Shown here in pieces: positions 35,584 to 44,953 of a stretch of 64,000 bases of DNA; the stretch's first letter is position 1; each line of letters opens with the position of its first letter. The translations under genes were made by a program, and so were the position numbers. The notes beneath the pieces are model-generated. The model searched no databases. It was given only the letters and a program-made list of their open reading frames with translations, and was not told the origin of the DNA. Location of the stretch: NCBI GenBank assembly GCA_947500845.1, contig CANMTP010000016.1:28368-92367 (forward strand), read 5' to 3'. The stretch is from an uncultured Aquimarina sp. Its GTDB lineage: Bacteria > Bacteroidota > Bacteroidia > Flavobacteriales > Flavobacteriaceae.

Positions 35584-37434
35584 ATGAAAGATCAAGATAT
35601 ATGGTTAAAATATACTGGAAAGGTTGCTTGGCCTACTATAATTTTATTCCTATCCTTACTTTCTGGTTATATACTACTCTGTTATCTATTCAAAATGGAA
35701 TTTTCAAAAGTTTGGATAGCTTGTAGTGGAGCAGCAATGGCATACAGCATGTTTACTGTTGCACATGAGGCAAGTCATGGTAATATAGCTGGGGGTATTC
35801 AGTCTTTTAAAAAAATTGAAAATGCTCTGGGATGGGTATCAAGCTTTTTTTTGCTTTTTCCTTTTTCTGCATTTGTGGTTATTCACCTTCAACATCATGC
35901 TCATACAAACGATCCTGTAAAAGATCCCGACAATTATGTAAATGGGAAAAATGCATTTTTGGTATTTTTTAGATGCCTTACTTTAATCGCGCATTATTTT
36001 AAGCTGTCTCTGGGAAAAGATAGTAAGAGAAATATTACCATGAAATCGGTTAGAAGTCAATCTCTTTTCTTTTTGGTGTTTCAGTTAACTAGTATAGGTT
36101 CAATAATTTTAATTGGTGAAGGAGAGTTGCTTTTCTATGTTTTTATTTTGCCAGCATTAATTGCAGCTCCTGTTTTAGCTTTTTCTTTTGATTGGATTCC
36201 TCATTATCCACATCATAACCTGGGAAAATATCATAATACAAGAGCTATAACCATTCCCGGGTTAGAGTTTCTGTCTTTATACCAAAGTTACCATTTAATG
36301 CATCATTTATATCCGCGAGTTCCATTCTATAGCTATAAAAATTGTTTTCTAGATTATGAAAATGAGTTGCGCAAAGAAAAATCACCCATTGAAGGTTTTG
36401 GAAAGTATGATTTACAACTTTTAAGAAAGAAAAACACCTATTTCGATTTACTTGATCATAAAAAGTGGAATTATATTCTGGAGGTTGAAAATGCATTTCA
36501 TGAAACATATGATGCTATAAAAATTGTGTTTAGAAACTTAGATACTATTCCTTTTACCTATCAATCTGGTCAATATGTTGTTATTTCTGATTACGTAAAT
36601 AATCGTCTGGTAAGTAGGTGTTATTCTATTTGTGAAGATCCTTTAACGGGTAAATTGGCGGTAGCAGTTAAGAGAGTGACTAACGGAAAATTATCGAATC
36701 ATCTTTTGGATGTTATACAATCAGGTTATAAGCTAAGAGTTTCTGGTCCTTATGGTCAATTTGTATTGCCTGAAGTATTGCAAAATCCTATGTTGCTAAT
36801 TGCGGGGGGAAGTGGTATTACACCGATAATTTCTATGTTGAAGACTGTTCTGTATACCTCAAACCAACAGGTAACCCTTTTGTATGGATGTAGAAGTGCC
36901 AAAGATGTAATGTTTGAAAAGGAGATAGAAGAACTTTCAAAAAAACACGAAGATCGATTAACGTATTTTTTGAGTTACAAAATTTTAGACATAAAAGAAC
37001 AAAGCCAGTATTTTAATAATATTTCAGTAAATACGCAATGCTATATTTGCGGACCAAAACCAATGATGGAGGCTTCAAAAGTCGTGTTGAGCTCAATTGG
37101 AATTCCAGAAGACCAAATATACACAGAAAAATTTGTTTACGCTTCAAATAAGTTAACGGGATATACAAATCATGTAGAGATATTAAACCTTAATCAAACC
37201 TCATTTTCAGTAGACACCTCTGAAACAATTCTTGAGGCTTCTATACGAAATCATAAAGAACTTTCTCATGCCTGCAAAATGGGACAATGCGGTACTTGTA
37301 AGGTAAAACTAATAGAAGGCGAGGTAGTATGGCAAAATAGGGATGAAATCTCTTTGTTACAACATGAAATTGATCAGGGATTTATTTTGCCATGTGTTTG
37401 TAAACCTTGTACAAACTTAAAATTAAGGATATGA
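35584..37434 (+). CDS. Desaturase/hydroxylase fused to ferredoxin reductase and 2Fe-2S ferredoxin
   Basis: 616 aa from the ATG at 35584; the longer frame uses a TTG inside the operator. Residues 1-260: membrane di-iron desaturase-type domain with His boxes HEASH (61-65), HLQHH (101-105) and HLMHH (237-241), plus an extra HYPHH (207-211). Residues 295-520: FAD/NAD(P)H reductase (RCYSI at 345, GGSGITPIISML 408-419, CYICGPKPMME 486-496). Residues 525-616: plant-type ferredoxin with C564, C569, C572 and C604. One chain thus carries the whole route from NAD(P)H to the di-iron centre. Substrate unknown: acyl chain, carotenoid or alkane-like lipid. Confidence 0.93.
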   Translation: MKDQDIWLKYTGKVAWPTIILFLSLLSGYILLCYLFKMEFSKVWIACSGAAMAYSMFTVAHEASHGNIAGGIQSFKKIENALGWVSSFFLLFPFSAFVVIHLQHHAHTNDPVKDPDNYVNGKNAFLVFFRCLTLIAHYFKLSLGKDSKRNITMKSVRSQSLFFLVFQLTSIGSIILIGEGELLFYVFILPALIAAPVLAFSFDWIPHYPHHNLGKYHNTRAITIPGLEFLSLYQSYHLMHHLYPRVPFYSYKNCFLDYENELRKEKSPIEGFGKYDLQLLRKKNTYFDLLDHKKWNYILEVENAFHETYDAIKIVFRNLDTIPFTYQSGQYVVISDYVNNRLVSRCYSICEDPLTGKLAVAVKRVTNGKLSNHLLDVIQSGYKLRVSGPYGQFVLPEVLQNPMLLIAGGSGITPIISMLKTVLYTSNQQVTLLYGCRSAKDVMFEKEIEELSKKHEDRLTYFLSYKILDIKEQSQYFNNISVNTQCYICGPKPMMEASKVVLSSIGIPEDQIYTEKFVYASNKLTGYTNHVEILNLNQTSFSVDTSETILEASIRNHKELSHACKMGQCGTCKVKLIEGEVVWQNRDEISLLQHEIDQGFILPCVCKPCTNLKLRI

Positions 37435-38984
37435 ATATGGAATATGACTATATCATTATAGGAAGTGGCTTTGGAGGATCAGTAAGTGCTTTAAGGCTTT
37501 CAGAAAAAGGCTACAAGGTTTTAGTTATTGAAAAAGGTAAGTGGTATGCTGCTCAAGATTTTCCTAAATCCAACTGGAATCTCAAAAAATGGCTTTGGAT
37601 ACCATTTTTTAGGTGGTTTGGTATCATGAAGATGTCATTTTTTAAGCATGTAGTTGTTATATCAGGGACAGGTGTCGGTGGAGGCTCATTGGTGTATGCG
37701 AATACCTTGCCCATTCCTAAAAAAGAATTCTTTACTTCTGGTAGTTGGAGTGAATTGGCAGATTGGCAATCAGATCTTGCCCCTTTTTATAAAATAGCGT
37801 TGAATATGCTTGGCGCTAAAAAAAATCCAAAGCTTTTTGATGGAGATAAGACATTAAAAGAGATGGCTTCTCAAATGAATAGAGATAAAAGTTTTGAACC
37901 TACAAATGTTGCCGTCTTTTTTGGGAAACCCAATGAAACAGTTTCTGATCCATATTTTGATGGAAAGGGACCAGATCGAACAGGTTGTAATTACTGTGGC
38001 GGCTGTATGACGGGATGTAGATTCGGAGCAAAAAATACTTTGGATAAAAATTATTTGTACTTGGCACAGCAATTAGGGGCAGAAATTCTTGCAGAGCAAG
38101 AAGTATATGATGTTATTCCCAATAGGGATGGGTATGAAATTAAATATAAATCTTCTACACGATTCTCTAAGTCACATAAATCTGTTAAAACCAAAGGGGT
38201 TATTTTTTCTGGAGGCGTTTTAGGGACCATTAAATTATTGCTTAAGCTTAAACAAAAATCACTACCCAAACTTTCGGATAGGTTAGGGTATGATATTAGA
38301 ACAAATAACGAAAGTCTTATTAGTGTTACCAACCTCGATGGGAAAAAAGATATGTCAAAAGGAGTAGCGATTGGATCCATACTTAATACTGATAAAAATA
38401 GCCATCTTGAAATTGTACGATATGCCAAAGGGTCTGGTTTTTGGCGATTATCGCATTTACCATTAACCCATGGCAAGAATACAATGGTTAGAGTAGTAAA
38501 AATGATCACGAGCTTTATAAAACACCCTATGTCTTATATCAAATTGTATACGACTAGGGATTGGGCCAAAAGCACAGTTGTTTTACTATTTATGCAAACA
38601 CTAGATAGTACCCTAAGGCTAAAACGCAATACCTTGGGAATTATGAATACCAGGGTTGCAGAAGGGAAAAAACCTTCAGCGTTCATCCCCCAATCTTTAG
38701 GGTTGGCAAAGAAATACGCATCTTTAATTAAGGGAAAAGAAACTGTTTTTGGTTTAGAACCCTTGGCCGGGATTCCTTCTACTGCTCATATACTCGGAGG
38801 TGCAGTAATGGGGAATAATCCCTCTGAAGGTGTAATCGACAAAAACAATAGGGTTTTTGGATATAAAAACATGTATATATGTGATGGCTCTATGATATCT
38901 GCAAATCCGGGAGTGAATCCTTCATTATCAATTACCGCTATTTCAGAACATGCAATGAGTAAGATTCCTAAGAAATCTAAATAA
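37431..38984 (+). CDS. GMC family FAD oxidoreductase (cholesterol oxidase-like)
   Basis: 517 aa. The ATG at 37431 overlaps the TGA of the desaturase fusion as ATGA, so translation is coupled. FAD-binding GSGFGGSVSALRLSEKGYKVLVIEKG, the GTGVGGGSLVYANTL segment and C-terminal CDGSMISANPGVNPSLSI are typical of the cholesterol-oxidase branch of GMC enzymes. A Cys cluster (CNYCGGCMTGCRFGAKNTLD) near 190 is also found in that branch. It likely oxidises an alcohol made or exposed by the desaturase/hydroxylase, but this pathway order is inference. Confidence 0.9.
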   Translation: MNMEYDYIIIGSGFGGSVSALRLSEKGYKVLVIEKGKWYAAQDFPKSNWNLKKWLWIPFFRWFGIMKMSFFKHVVVISGTGVGGGSLVYANTLPIPKKEFFTSGSWSELADWQSDLAPFYKIALNMLGAKKNPKLFDGDKTLKEMASQMNRDKSFEPTNVAVFFGKPNETVSDPYFDGKGPDRTGCNYCGGCMTGCRFGAKNTLDKNYLYLAQQLGAEILAEQEVYDVIPNRDGYEIKYKSSTRFSKSHKSVKTKGVIFSGGVLGTIKLLLKLKQKSLPKLSDRLGYDIRTNNESLISVTNLDGKKDMSKGVAIGSILNTDKNSHLEIVRYAKGSGFWRLSHLPLTHGKNTMVRVVKMITSFIKHPMSYIKLYTTRDWAKSTVVLLFMQTLDSTLRLKRNTLGIMNTRVAEGKKPSAFIPQSLGLAKKYASLIKGKETVFGLEPLAGIPSTAHILGGAVMGNNPSEGVIDKNNRVFGYKNMYICDGSMISANPGVNPSLSITAISEHAMSKIPKKSK

Positions 38985-38987
38985 GGG

Positions 38988-39188
38988 TTAGAGTTTTGAT
39001 GAATTTTTAAAATACCTGAAAACTAAAAAAGCACCATAACCAATAAACAGAATTGTTAAAATAGATTGCAAACTCCAATTTGCTTCTGTTTGCCATCTAT
39101 TGTAAAGTCTTAGACCTCCAAAGAGGATTAAGGCGATGCCAATCATTAAGTCCCATGTTTTTCTGGGAGATTTATCTTCATTTTCCAT
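38988..39188 (-). CDS. Small two-helix membrane protein
   Basis: 66 aa with two predicted transmembrane helices (MIGIALILFGGLRLY and SILTILFIGYGAFLVFRYF) and short polar ends. It is unrecognised beyond resemblance to small flavobacterial inner-membrane proteins. It starts 4 bases after the DUF2007 gene, so the two are co-transcribed. It converges on the GMC gene with only 3 bases between stops. Confidence 0.75.
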   Translation of the reverse strand: MENEDKSPRKTWDLMIGIALILFGGLRLYNRWQTEANWSLQSILTILFIGYGAFLVFRYFKNSSKL

Positions 39189-39192
39189 ACGA

Positions 39193-39420
39193 TTAAGAAA
39201 GACTCTTTTCTATAATGGGAAGGGCTTCTTCCATATCATCCTTTTTTACAAAAAGTTGTATGTGATCAGGGACACCTCCACCAAAACCAGCCATCATTCC
39301 AGATTTCATCTCGTCTCGAGTTATAGAGTTGATACCTCTATCTTGAAGTAAAGTCTGTAGAAATTGAATATTAACCAGACTACCGGTATATACTCTTTCG
39401 TATTCACTCTCTGGAAACAT
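39193..39420 (-). CDS. DUF2007 family small protein
   Basis: 75 aa matching the DUF2007 (putative signal-transducing, GlnB-like fold) layout: YERVYTGSLVNIQFLQTLLQDRGINSI then HIQLFVKKDDMEEALPIIEK. The central GMMAGFGGGVPD loop is typical of Bacteroidota members. It is encoded first in a two-gene unit with a small membrane protein. Function unknown. Confidence 0.82.
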   Translation of the reverse strand: MFPESEYERVYTGSLVNIQFLQTLLQDRGINSITRDEMKSGMMAGFGGGVPDHIQLFVKKDDMEEALPIIEKSLS

Positions 39421-39627
39421 AAGTTTTTAAATTTTTAATAAAATTACAAAAGAAACTATACATTTCAGCAACTTTTGAAGGAATATTGATTCTGTAGGAT
39501 ATAGGTTTTAGTTCGTAGTACTATAATTATTGCTCTCTATTTACTATTTTACTTTTGTGATATAACTAATATAACTTGATTCGTTTTTGTGAATTCTGCA
39601 TACCCTTCTATCAAAATAGACTTCATG

Positions 39628-40347
39628 CTATGCATTGAAATATTTGCTATTCCAAATGGCCGGATTAAAATTTTTACCTAATGCAAATCCATAGAATAAT
39701 ACCACTGCAGCTACCGATTTAAACATAAAGAAAAAAACCATTATAAAAGTAGACGTATTACTTTCCTTCGTAAACAAACCATCAGGAACCATGAAAGTAA
39801 ACAAAAGACTCACTAAAAAGGTAAGAAATAGTAAATTTTCAAAACTTTTAAAAGACCACATCATTATTTTACGAAGAGGATGCAGATCATTTCCCCACTT
39901 ATGAACCAAGTAAAAATAATCATTCCCCATAGGAGCAAAGAGAAGAGGATCATCTGCATTTTCTAATTTAAAAAGTTTAGACGGAGCAATAATTTTAAAT
40001 CCTTTAAGCTCAGTTTGATGTTTTTTCTCTAAATCTTTAATTGCAAAGATTGCAGATTTAGGTAATTTTCCTTTAAAATATTTAGAGTCCAGGAAACGCA
40101 ATCGATAATCTATACAGATTTTTTTTATTTGATCGATATGATAGATTTTATGAGTATCCAGTTGATCAAAATCCAAAATATTAACAACCGATTCTGACGA
40201 AGAATCTAGATTTCTCACAATTCTTTCTTCGTGAGCTAGATCTTTTCTGAAAATTTCCTGTACTTGATTTCTCCAGCTGGATGAATCAAATTCTTTACTA
40301 CGTAATTTACTTAATTTATGTTCAATGTTTGTTCTGGGAAGCATCAT
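39628..40347 (-). CDS. Hypothetical protein with two C-terminal membrane helices
   Basis: 239 aa, unrecognised. The soluble N-terminal 150 residues are charged (SSWRNQVQEIFRKDLAHEERIVRN, KIYHIDQIKKICIDYRLRFLDSKYF) and are followed by two membrane segments (FENLLFLTFLVSLLFTFMVP and TFIMVFFFMFKSVAAVVLFYGFALG). It probably faces the cytosol. Genes on either side are unrelated, so context gives no role. Confidence 0.72.
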   Translation of the reverse strand: MMLPRTNIEHKLSKLRSKEFDSSSWRNQVQEIFRKDLAHEERIVRNLDSSSESVVNILDFDQLDTHKIYHIDQIKKICIDYRLRFLDSKYFKGKLPKSAIFAIKDLEKKHQTELKGFKIIAPSKLFKLENADDPLLFAPMGNDYFYLVHKWGNDLHPLRKIMMWSFKSFENLLFLTFLVSLLFTFMVPDGLFTKESNTSTFIMVFFFMFKSVAAVVLFYGFALGKNFNPAIWNSKYFNA

Positions 40348-40598
40348 TTTCTTTTTTCTTTAGCGCCACTAAATTAGCAATTTAGCTCTAGCTTTAAAAA
40401 TAATAAGATGTGTAATGTTATAGAATATAAAATTTTTAACGATTGTTGAAGTCAGTAATAAGTTTTGAGGCAGATTATAGTAAATTACCTCGGAGCAATC
40501 CCACTAGGCATCGGAAGGGAATTAATTTTGATTTCGCGGCAAGCCACCTTTAGCCTTTAAATCTCGATTATCGCGTAAAAAGGAAATGGAATATCATG
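40348..40598. other. Gap with a degraded intergenic repeat
   Basis: No gene. It contains a GC-richer patch (about 40490-40575) with repeat-like words such as GCGGCAAGCCACC and a CTCGATTATCG near-palindrome, unlike the AT-rich flanks. It may be a decayed intergenic repeat; no second copy was found in the window. Confidence 0.3.
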
Positions 40599-41444
40599 TT
40601 ATTGAATTCTATTAACGATGATACCTGTGTTGTTTTTTGATTTTTGGAGGTAGGCAGCAAGAGGTACTTCTGAAATGAGAACCTTACCCTTGGTCGAGGC
40701 ATGAAGCAAATGAATTCTTCCTGACGCTAATCGTATTGCAATTCCGGTATGACTAACATCCAAGCCTTTAACAGCAGTAGTTATAGCAATAATATCCCCT
40801 GAATTTATTAAGTTTTCGTTATCCTTAATCTGATCTTTAGGTAAATAGTAAAAATCTGATTGATTCATATTCATTTCAGCTTCTTTTATTCTATTGAAAT
40901 TTTGATCATCTTTCAGGAAGGGATAAAGTTCCCGATGAGTGCTCATAAAATTGATATTCTTTTTTAATTTTTCACCCCCAATATCTCCAGTAATATTTTT
41001 TATAATTTCCTTTTTTTCATTGTTAGCAATCCAATCTGAAAAATAATGCAATCGAGAAGCATAACCATCTAGAATACCATCTTTGTAACGAATTTTTTGA
41101 AGATAGTGAGTGTAGTTGTCAAAATTATCTTGGTTGTTTTTTAGCATCAGGCTAAATGCAATGACATTCTCAACAAAGGTTGTACAATCTAACCCTTGAA
41201 GATTAATAACCAAAGACTCTTTAGTACCTATTTCAAGTGTTTTGGGAACATAGGGAGTTCCAAGAAAAGAATTTCCTATCAATATGATAGTTTCTTCTAT
41301 ACTGGTGTTTGTTGTATAATTATTTCTAAGTTCAGATATTTTGGATTGAAAAATTTCTTTGTCCTTTGCGCAGCATACAATTTCTTGAGCATGAATACTA
41401 TTAAATATAAATAATGCAACAAGAAAAAACATAGAAGTATTCAT
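40599..41444 (-). CDS. DUF1460 family exported amidase-like protein
   Basis: 281 aa from the ATG at 41444, which begins the signal peptide (MNTSMFFLVALFIFNSIHAQ); the upstream 12 codons are unlikely. An NlpC/P60-like fold is indicated by GLDCTTFVENVIAFSLML with the nucleophile Cys and by VSHTGIAIRLASGRIHLLHAS with the His. SFLGTPYVPKTLE is a family N-terminal motif. DUF1460 proteins are N-acetylmuramoyl-L-alanine amidase-like and act on peptidoglycan fragments in the periplasm. Confidence 0.88.
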   Translation of the reverse strand: MNTSMFFLVALFIFNSIHAQEIVCCAKDKEIFQSKISELRNNYTTNTSIEETIILIGNSFLGTPYVPKTLEIGTKESLVINLQGLDCTTFVENVIAFSLMLKNNQDNFDNYTHYLQKIRYKDGILDGYASRLHYFSDWIANNEKKEIIKNITGDIGGEKLKKNINFMSTHRELYPFLKDDQNFNRIKEAEMNMNQSDFYYLPKDQIKDNENLINSGDIIAITTAVKGLDVSHTGIAIRLASGRIHLLHASTKGKVLISEVPLAAYLQKSKNNTGIIVNRIQ

Positions 41445-41518
41445 TTGTAATAGAATATGAAGTGTGGGTCTATAAAACAAATATAGTTTTTTGGTGTGTT
41501 ATAAAAAAACTGTGTAGA

Positions 41519-41611
41519 GTCGTCATTCCGAGAGAAGCGAAAGAATCTGTTAAATTTAAGTTACTGATAAGCAGATTACTTCTCCGCCCAAAGGCGGATC
41601 GCAATGACGTT
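41519..41611. repeat. REP-like palindromic intergenic repeat, copy 1
   Basis: Terminal inverted words CGTCATT (41521-41527) and AATGACG (41603-41609) enclose a 90-base unit with CCGAGAGAAGCGAAAGAATC, a shared ATTTAAGTT...TGATAA core and a CCGCC-CAAA-GGCGG hairpin. A degenerate full-length copy lies at 60137-60229. Confidence 0.75.
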
Positions 41612-41657
41612 TTCTGAATCTCTTTAGACAGCCCTTTAGATAGGATGGGTCGTATAA

Positions 41658-42773
41658 CTAGATAATCGTTGATTGTCCTACGTGTATGTTTTCAAAATTC
41701 ATATTTGAATCTTCAGGATTCAGAATATAATCAGCTATAAAATCTCCTACTTTTTCGGTGGTAAGAGGGTTATTAGAATTTAAGTCAGGTGTAGTCAGGT
41801 TTAATTCTAGTGCCTTTTCTACAGCATCACGAATAGCTGTGGCTTCACCTATTAAATCAAAATGCTCTAGTAGCATAGCCGCAGATAATATTGCAGCAAT
41901 TGGATTCGCAATTCCTTTTCCTGTAGCTTGTGGATAAGAACCATGAATAGGCTCAAACATACAACAAGAATTTCCAATAGAAGCTGAAGCCAAAAGTCCA
42001 ATAGATCCTCCTATAACACTAGCTTCATCAGAAATGATATCGCCAAACATGTTTTCGGTAAGGATAACATCAAACTGGCTCGGATTTAAGATCATTTGCA
42101 TGGCTGCATTATCAACAAATAAGAAATCAAGTGCTACATCTTTATATTTATTTGAGATTTCAGTGACTACCTTTCTCCAAAGTCTTGAGGTTTCCAGTAC
42201 ATTGGCTTTATCAACCAGCGTTAATTTTTTTCTTCTTTTTTGTGCTGCTTTAAAAGCAAGGTGGGCAATACGCTCTATTTCTTCTTTAGAATATTCACAC
42301 AAATCAGATGCGATAGTACCGTCATCACTCAATTCTTTTTTTCCAAAATAAATACCTCCGGTAAGTTCTCTGTAAATAGAAATATCGGTTCCTTCGATTA
42401 TCTCACGTTTGAGTGGGGATTTATCAATGAGGGTACTATAGGCTTTAACAGGACGTATGTTTGCATAAAGCCCCAATTCTTTACGTAGCTTCAATAGACC
42501 TTGTTCTGGTCGTACGGGTGCACTGGGATTATTGTCATATTTGGGATCGCCAATAGCGCCAAACAAAACGGCATCGGTATCTACACAAAGCTGTAGCGTC
42601 TCGTCGGGTAAAGGATTTCCTGTTTTATCAATGGCAATAGCGCCTACCAAAGCTTCTTTAAAAATAAAGGTATGATCAAAGCTATGAGCAATAGCTTCTA
42701 ATGCCTTTATGGCCTGAGCAGTCACCTCTGGACCGATACCATCTCCTGATAATACTGCGATATCTAGTTTCAT
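41658..42773 (-). CDS. leuB: 3-isopropylmalate dehydrogenase
   Basis: 371 aa, normal length. It oxidises and decarboxylates 3-isopropylmalate to 2-ketoisocaproate with NAD in leucine synthesis. Family marks: GDGIGPEV, LLKLRKELGLYANIRPV, ELTGGIYFGKKE, DKANVLETSRLWRKVV and the metal/substrate-binding NMFGDIISDEASVIGGSIGLLASA, then EPIHGSYPQATGKGIANP. It is the last gene of the minus-strand leuACDB operon. Confidence 0.97.
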   Translation of the reverse strand: MKLDIAVLSGDGIGPEVTAQAIKALEAIAHSFDHTFIFKEALVGAIAIDKTGNPLPDETLQLCVDTDAVLFGAIGDPKYDNNPSAPVRPEQGLLKLRKELGLYANIRPVKAYSTLIDKSPLKREIIEGTDISIYRELTGGIYFGKKELSDDGTIASDLCEYSKEEIERIAHLAFKAAQKRRKKLTLVDKANVLETSRLWRKVVTEISNKYKDVALDFLFVDNAAMQMILNPSQFDVILTENMFGDIISDEASVIGGSIGLLASASIGNSCCMFEPIHGSYPQATGKGIANPIAAILSAAMLLEHFDLIGEATAIRDAVEKALELNLTTPDLNSNNPLTTEKVGDFIADYILNPEDSNMNFENIHVGQSTII

Positions 42774-42852
42774 ATCTTCTGTTTTTTTGTCTTACTTAGC
42801 TTCTTGATTTGTTGTTGAGACTTAACAAGCACTATCTGACATTTTTTACGTA

Positions 42853-43440
42853 TTAAATTCTAGTATTTTCGAATTTCTCTATTTCTGTTTTATTACTAAT
42901 TAAAAAGTCAATATCGTCATAACCATTAATTAGACATGTTTTTTTGTACGGATTGATTTCAAAAGCTTCGGCAGAACCGGTAGCAAGGATTGTGATTTTT
43001 TCTTTCTCAAGATCTACTTCTATTTGCGCATTTGCATCCTTGTTGATCACTGTAAATAGTTCTTGCAAGTATTCTGCTGAAACCTGAACAGGTAAAACAC
43101 CATTATTGAGGGCATTTCCTTTGAAAATATCTGCAAAAAAACTTGAAACTACTACTTTGAAACCATAATCATGCAGCGCCCATGCAGCATGCTCACGACT
43201 TGATCCACATCCAAAATTATCTCCTGCTACCAGGATGCTGCCTGTAAAGGTGTTGTCGTTCAAAATAAATTCATGATTTATGGTGCCATCTTTATTAAAA
43301 CGCCAGTCTCTAAAAAGGTTTTCTCCAAAACCATCCCTATTTGTAGCTTTTAAAAATCGAGCGGGTATAATTTGGTCTGTATCTACATTTTCGATAGATA
43401 GAGGTATAGCAGAGGATGTTAGTTTTCTAAACTTATCCAT
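42853..43440 (-). CDS. leuD: 3-isopropylmalate dehydratase small subunit
   Basis: 195 aa. It forms the isomerase with LeuC, converting 2- to 3-isopropylmalate. The swivelling-domain motifs are clear: [57 protein letters not shown]. It starts 2 bases after the leuC stop, so the two subunits are made together. Confidence 0.97.
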   Translation of the reverse strand: MDKFRKLTSSAIPLSIENVDTDQIIPARFLKATNRDGFGENLFRDWRFNKDGTINHEFILNDNTFTGSILVAGDNFGCGSSREHAAWALHDYGFKVVVSSFFADIFKGNALNNGVLPVQVSAEYLQELFTVINKDANAQIEVDLEKEKITILATGSAEAFEINPYKKTCLINGYDDIDFLISNKTEIEKFENTRI

Positions 43441-43442
43441 GA

Positions 43443-44825
43443 TTAATTTAAGTGTTTAGTAATATCGATAATTTTTCCTTCAATCGCTGTTGCTGCAGCT
43501 ACCAGCGGACTTGCCAAAATAGTTCTTGATCCTTGCCCTTGTCGCCCTTCAAAATTTCTATTAGAAGTAGAAACGCAATATTCTCCCTCTGGAATTTTAT
43601 CATCATTCATGGCCAGGCAAGCAGAGCAACCTGGTTGGCGAAGCCTAAAACCTGCATCTTCAAAAACTTCTTTTAACCCTTCTTCTACTATCTGTTGGGC
43701 TACTTGCTGTGAGCCTGGTACAAACCAGGCAGTTACATTGTTGGCTTTTTTCTTTCCTTTTATAAAGTTAGCTGCAACTCTAAAATCTTCTATTCTACTA
43801 TTGGTACAGCTTCCTATAAATACATAATTGATTTTTTGATCGATCAATGACTGCCCTTTTTCGAAATTCATATACGCTAATGACTTTTCAAAAGAGTCAT
43901 TATTTTCGACAGGAATATTTTCTGAAATTTTGATCCCCATACCAGGATTGGTTCCGTAGGTAATCATAGGTTCTATATCGGCAGCATCAAAATGGTATTC
44001 TTTATCAAAGATAGCTCCTTCATCACTAGGAAGCGTTTTCCAATAGGCTACTTTTTTATCGAATTCATCTCCTTTGGGAGCAAACTCTCTTCCCTTTACA
44101 TACTCAAATGTGGTTTCATCAGGGGCAATCATACCACCTCGGGCCCCCATTTCAATACTCATATTACAAACGGTCATTCGACCTTCCATAGACATCTCTT
44201 CAAATACATTACCTGCATATTCACAAAAATACCCTGTACCAGCATTGGTGCCTAGTTTGGCAATTACATACAATATGACATCTTTAGGTAAAACACCTGG
44301 CTTTAGTTTACCATTTACATTTACCCGAAGACTCTTGGGTTTTTGGAGTAACAAACTTTGACTAGCAAAAACCTGTGCTACCTGACTTGTTCCTATTCCG
44401 AAGGCAATAGTACCGAAAGCCCCGTGAGTAGAAGTATGGCTATCACCACAAACTATAGTCATTCCTGGCTGGGTAATTCCTAATTCTGGTGCCATTACAT
44501 GAACTATACCATTGTATTTGTGCCCTAAGCCATATAAGGTTATGTTGTTTTTTTTGCAGTTCTTGGTAAGCTGTGCTAATTGGTTTCTTGACAGTGCATC
44601 TTTTACCGGTAAATGCTGATCAATTGTAGGCGTATTGTGATCTGCTGTTGCCACAATTTGGTCAGGTCTGAAAACAGGAATTCCACGTTGTTCTAATTCT
44701 GCAAACGCTTGCGGACTTGTAACTTCGTGGATTAGATGCTTGTCTATGTATAATATTTGTGGACCGTTCTCAATTTTCTTGACTACATGAGCATCCCAAA
44801 CTTTATCAAATAATGTTTTTTTCAT
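43443..44825 (-). CDS. leuC: 3-isopropylmalate dehydratase large subunit
   Basis: 460 aa from the ATG at 44825 ([15 protein letters not shown], the usual N-terminus); the frame extends 9 codons further without family support. It is an aconitase-type 4Fe-4S enzyme: the cluster Cys lies in FIGSCTNSR and the pair in [36 protein letters not shown] is the substrate/cluster region. Cytoplasmic, partner of LeuD encoded next. Confidence 0.97.
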   Translation of the reverse strand: MKKTLFDKVWDAHVVKKIENGPQILYIDKHLIHEVTSPQAFAELEQRGIPVFRPDQIVATADHNTPTIDQHLPVKDALSRNQLAQLTKNCKKNNITLYGLGHKYNGIVHVMAPELGITQPGMTIVCGDSHTSTHGAFGTIAFGIGTSQVAQVFASQSLLLQKPKSLRVNVNGKLKPGVLPKDVILYVIAKLGTNAGTGYFCEYAGNVFEEMSMEGRMTVCNMSIEMGARGGMIAPDETTFEYVKGREFAPKGDEFDKKVAYWKTLPSDEGAIFDKEYHFDAADIEPMITYGTNPGMGIKISENIPVENNDSFEKSLAYMNFEKGQSLIDQKINYVFIGSCTNSRIEDFRVAANFIKGKKKANNVTAWFVPGSQQVAQQIVEEGLKEVFEDAGFRLRQPGCSACLAMNDDKIPEGEYCVSTSNRNFEGRQGQGSRTILASPLVAAATAIEGKIIDITKHLN

Positions 44826-44849
44826 TTTATATCTAAAGGAATCATCTAT

Positions 44850-44873
44850 CACATTAAGCGTAGTCGAAATGTG
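44850..44873. repeat. Short palindromic repeat between leuA and leuC
   Basis: CACATT (44850-44855) and AATGTG (44868-44873) flank AAGCGTAGTCGA. This resembles a short stem-loop word common in flavobacterial intergenic regions and could modulate leuA/leuC transcript ratio. A related word, CGTAGTC in reverse, occurs about 45 bases away. Confidence 0.45.
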
Positions 44874-44953
44874 TTTTTATGATTTTATATTTTACAATTT
44901 CATGGACTACGCCTAAATGACTATAAAATACGTGGTTATAATTGTTGGCTAAA

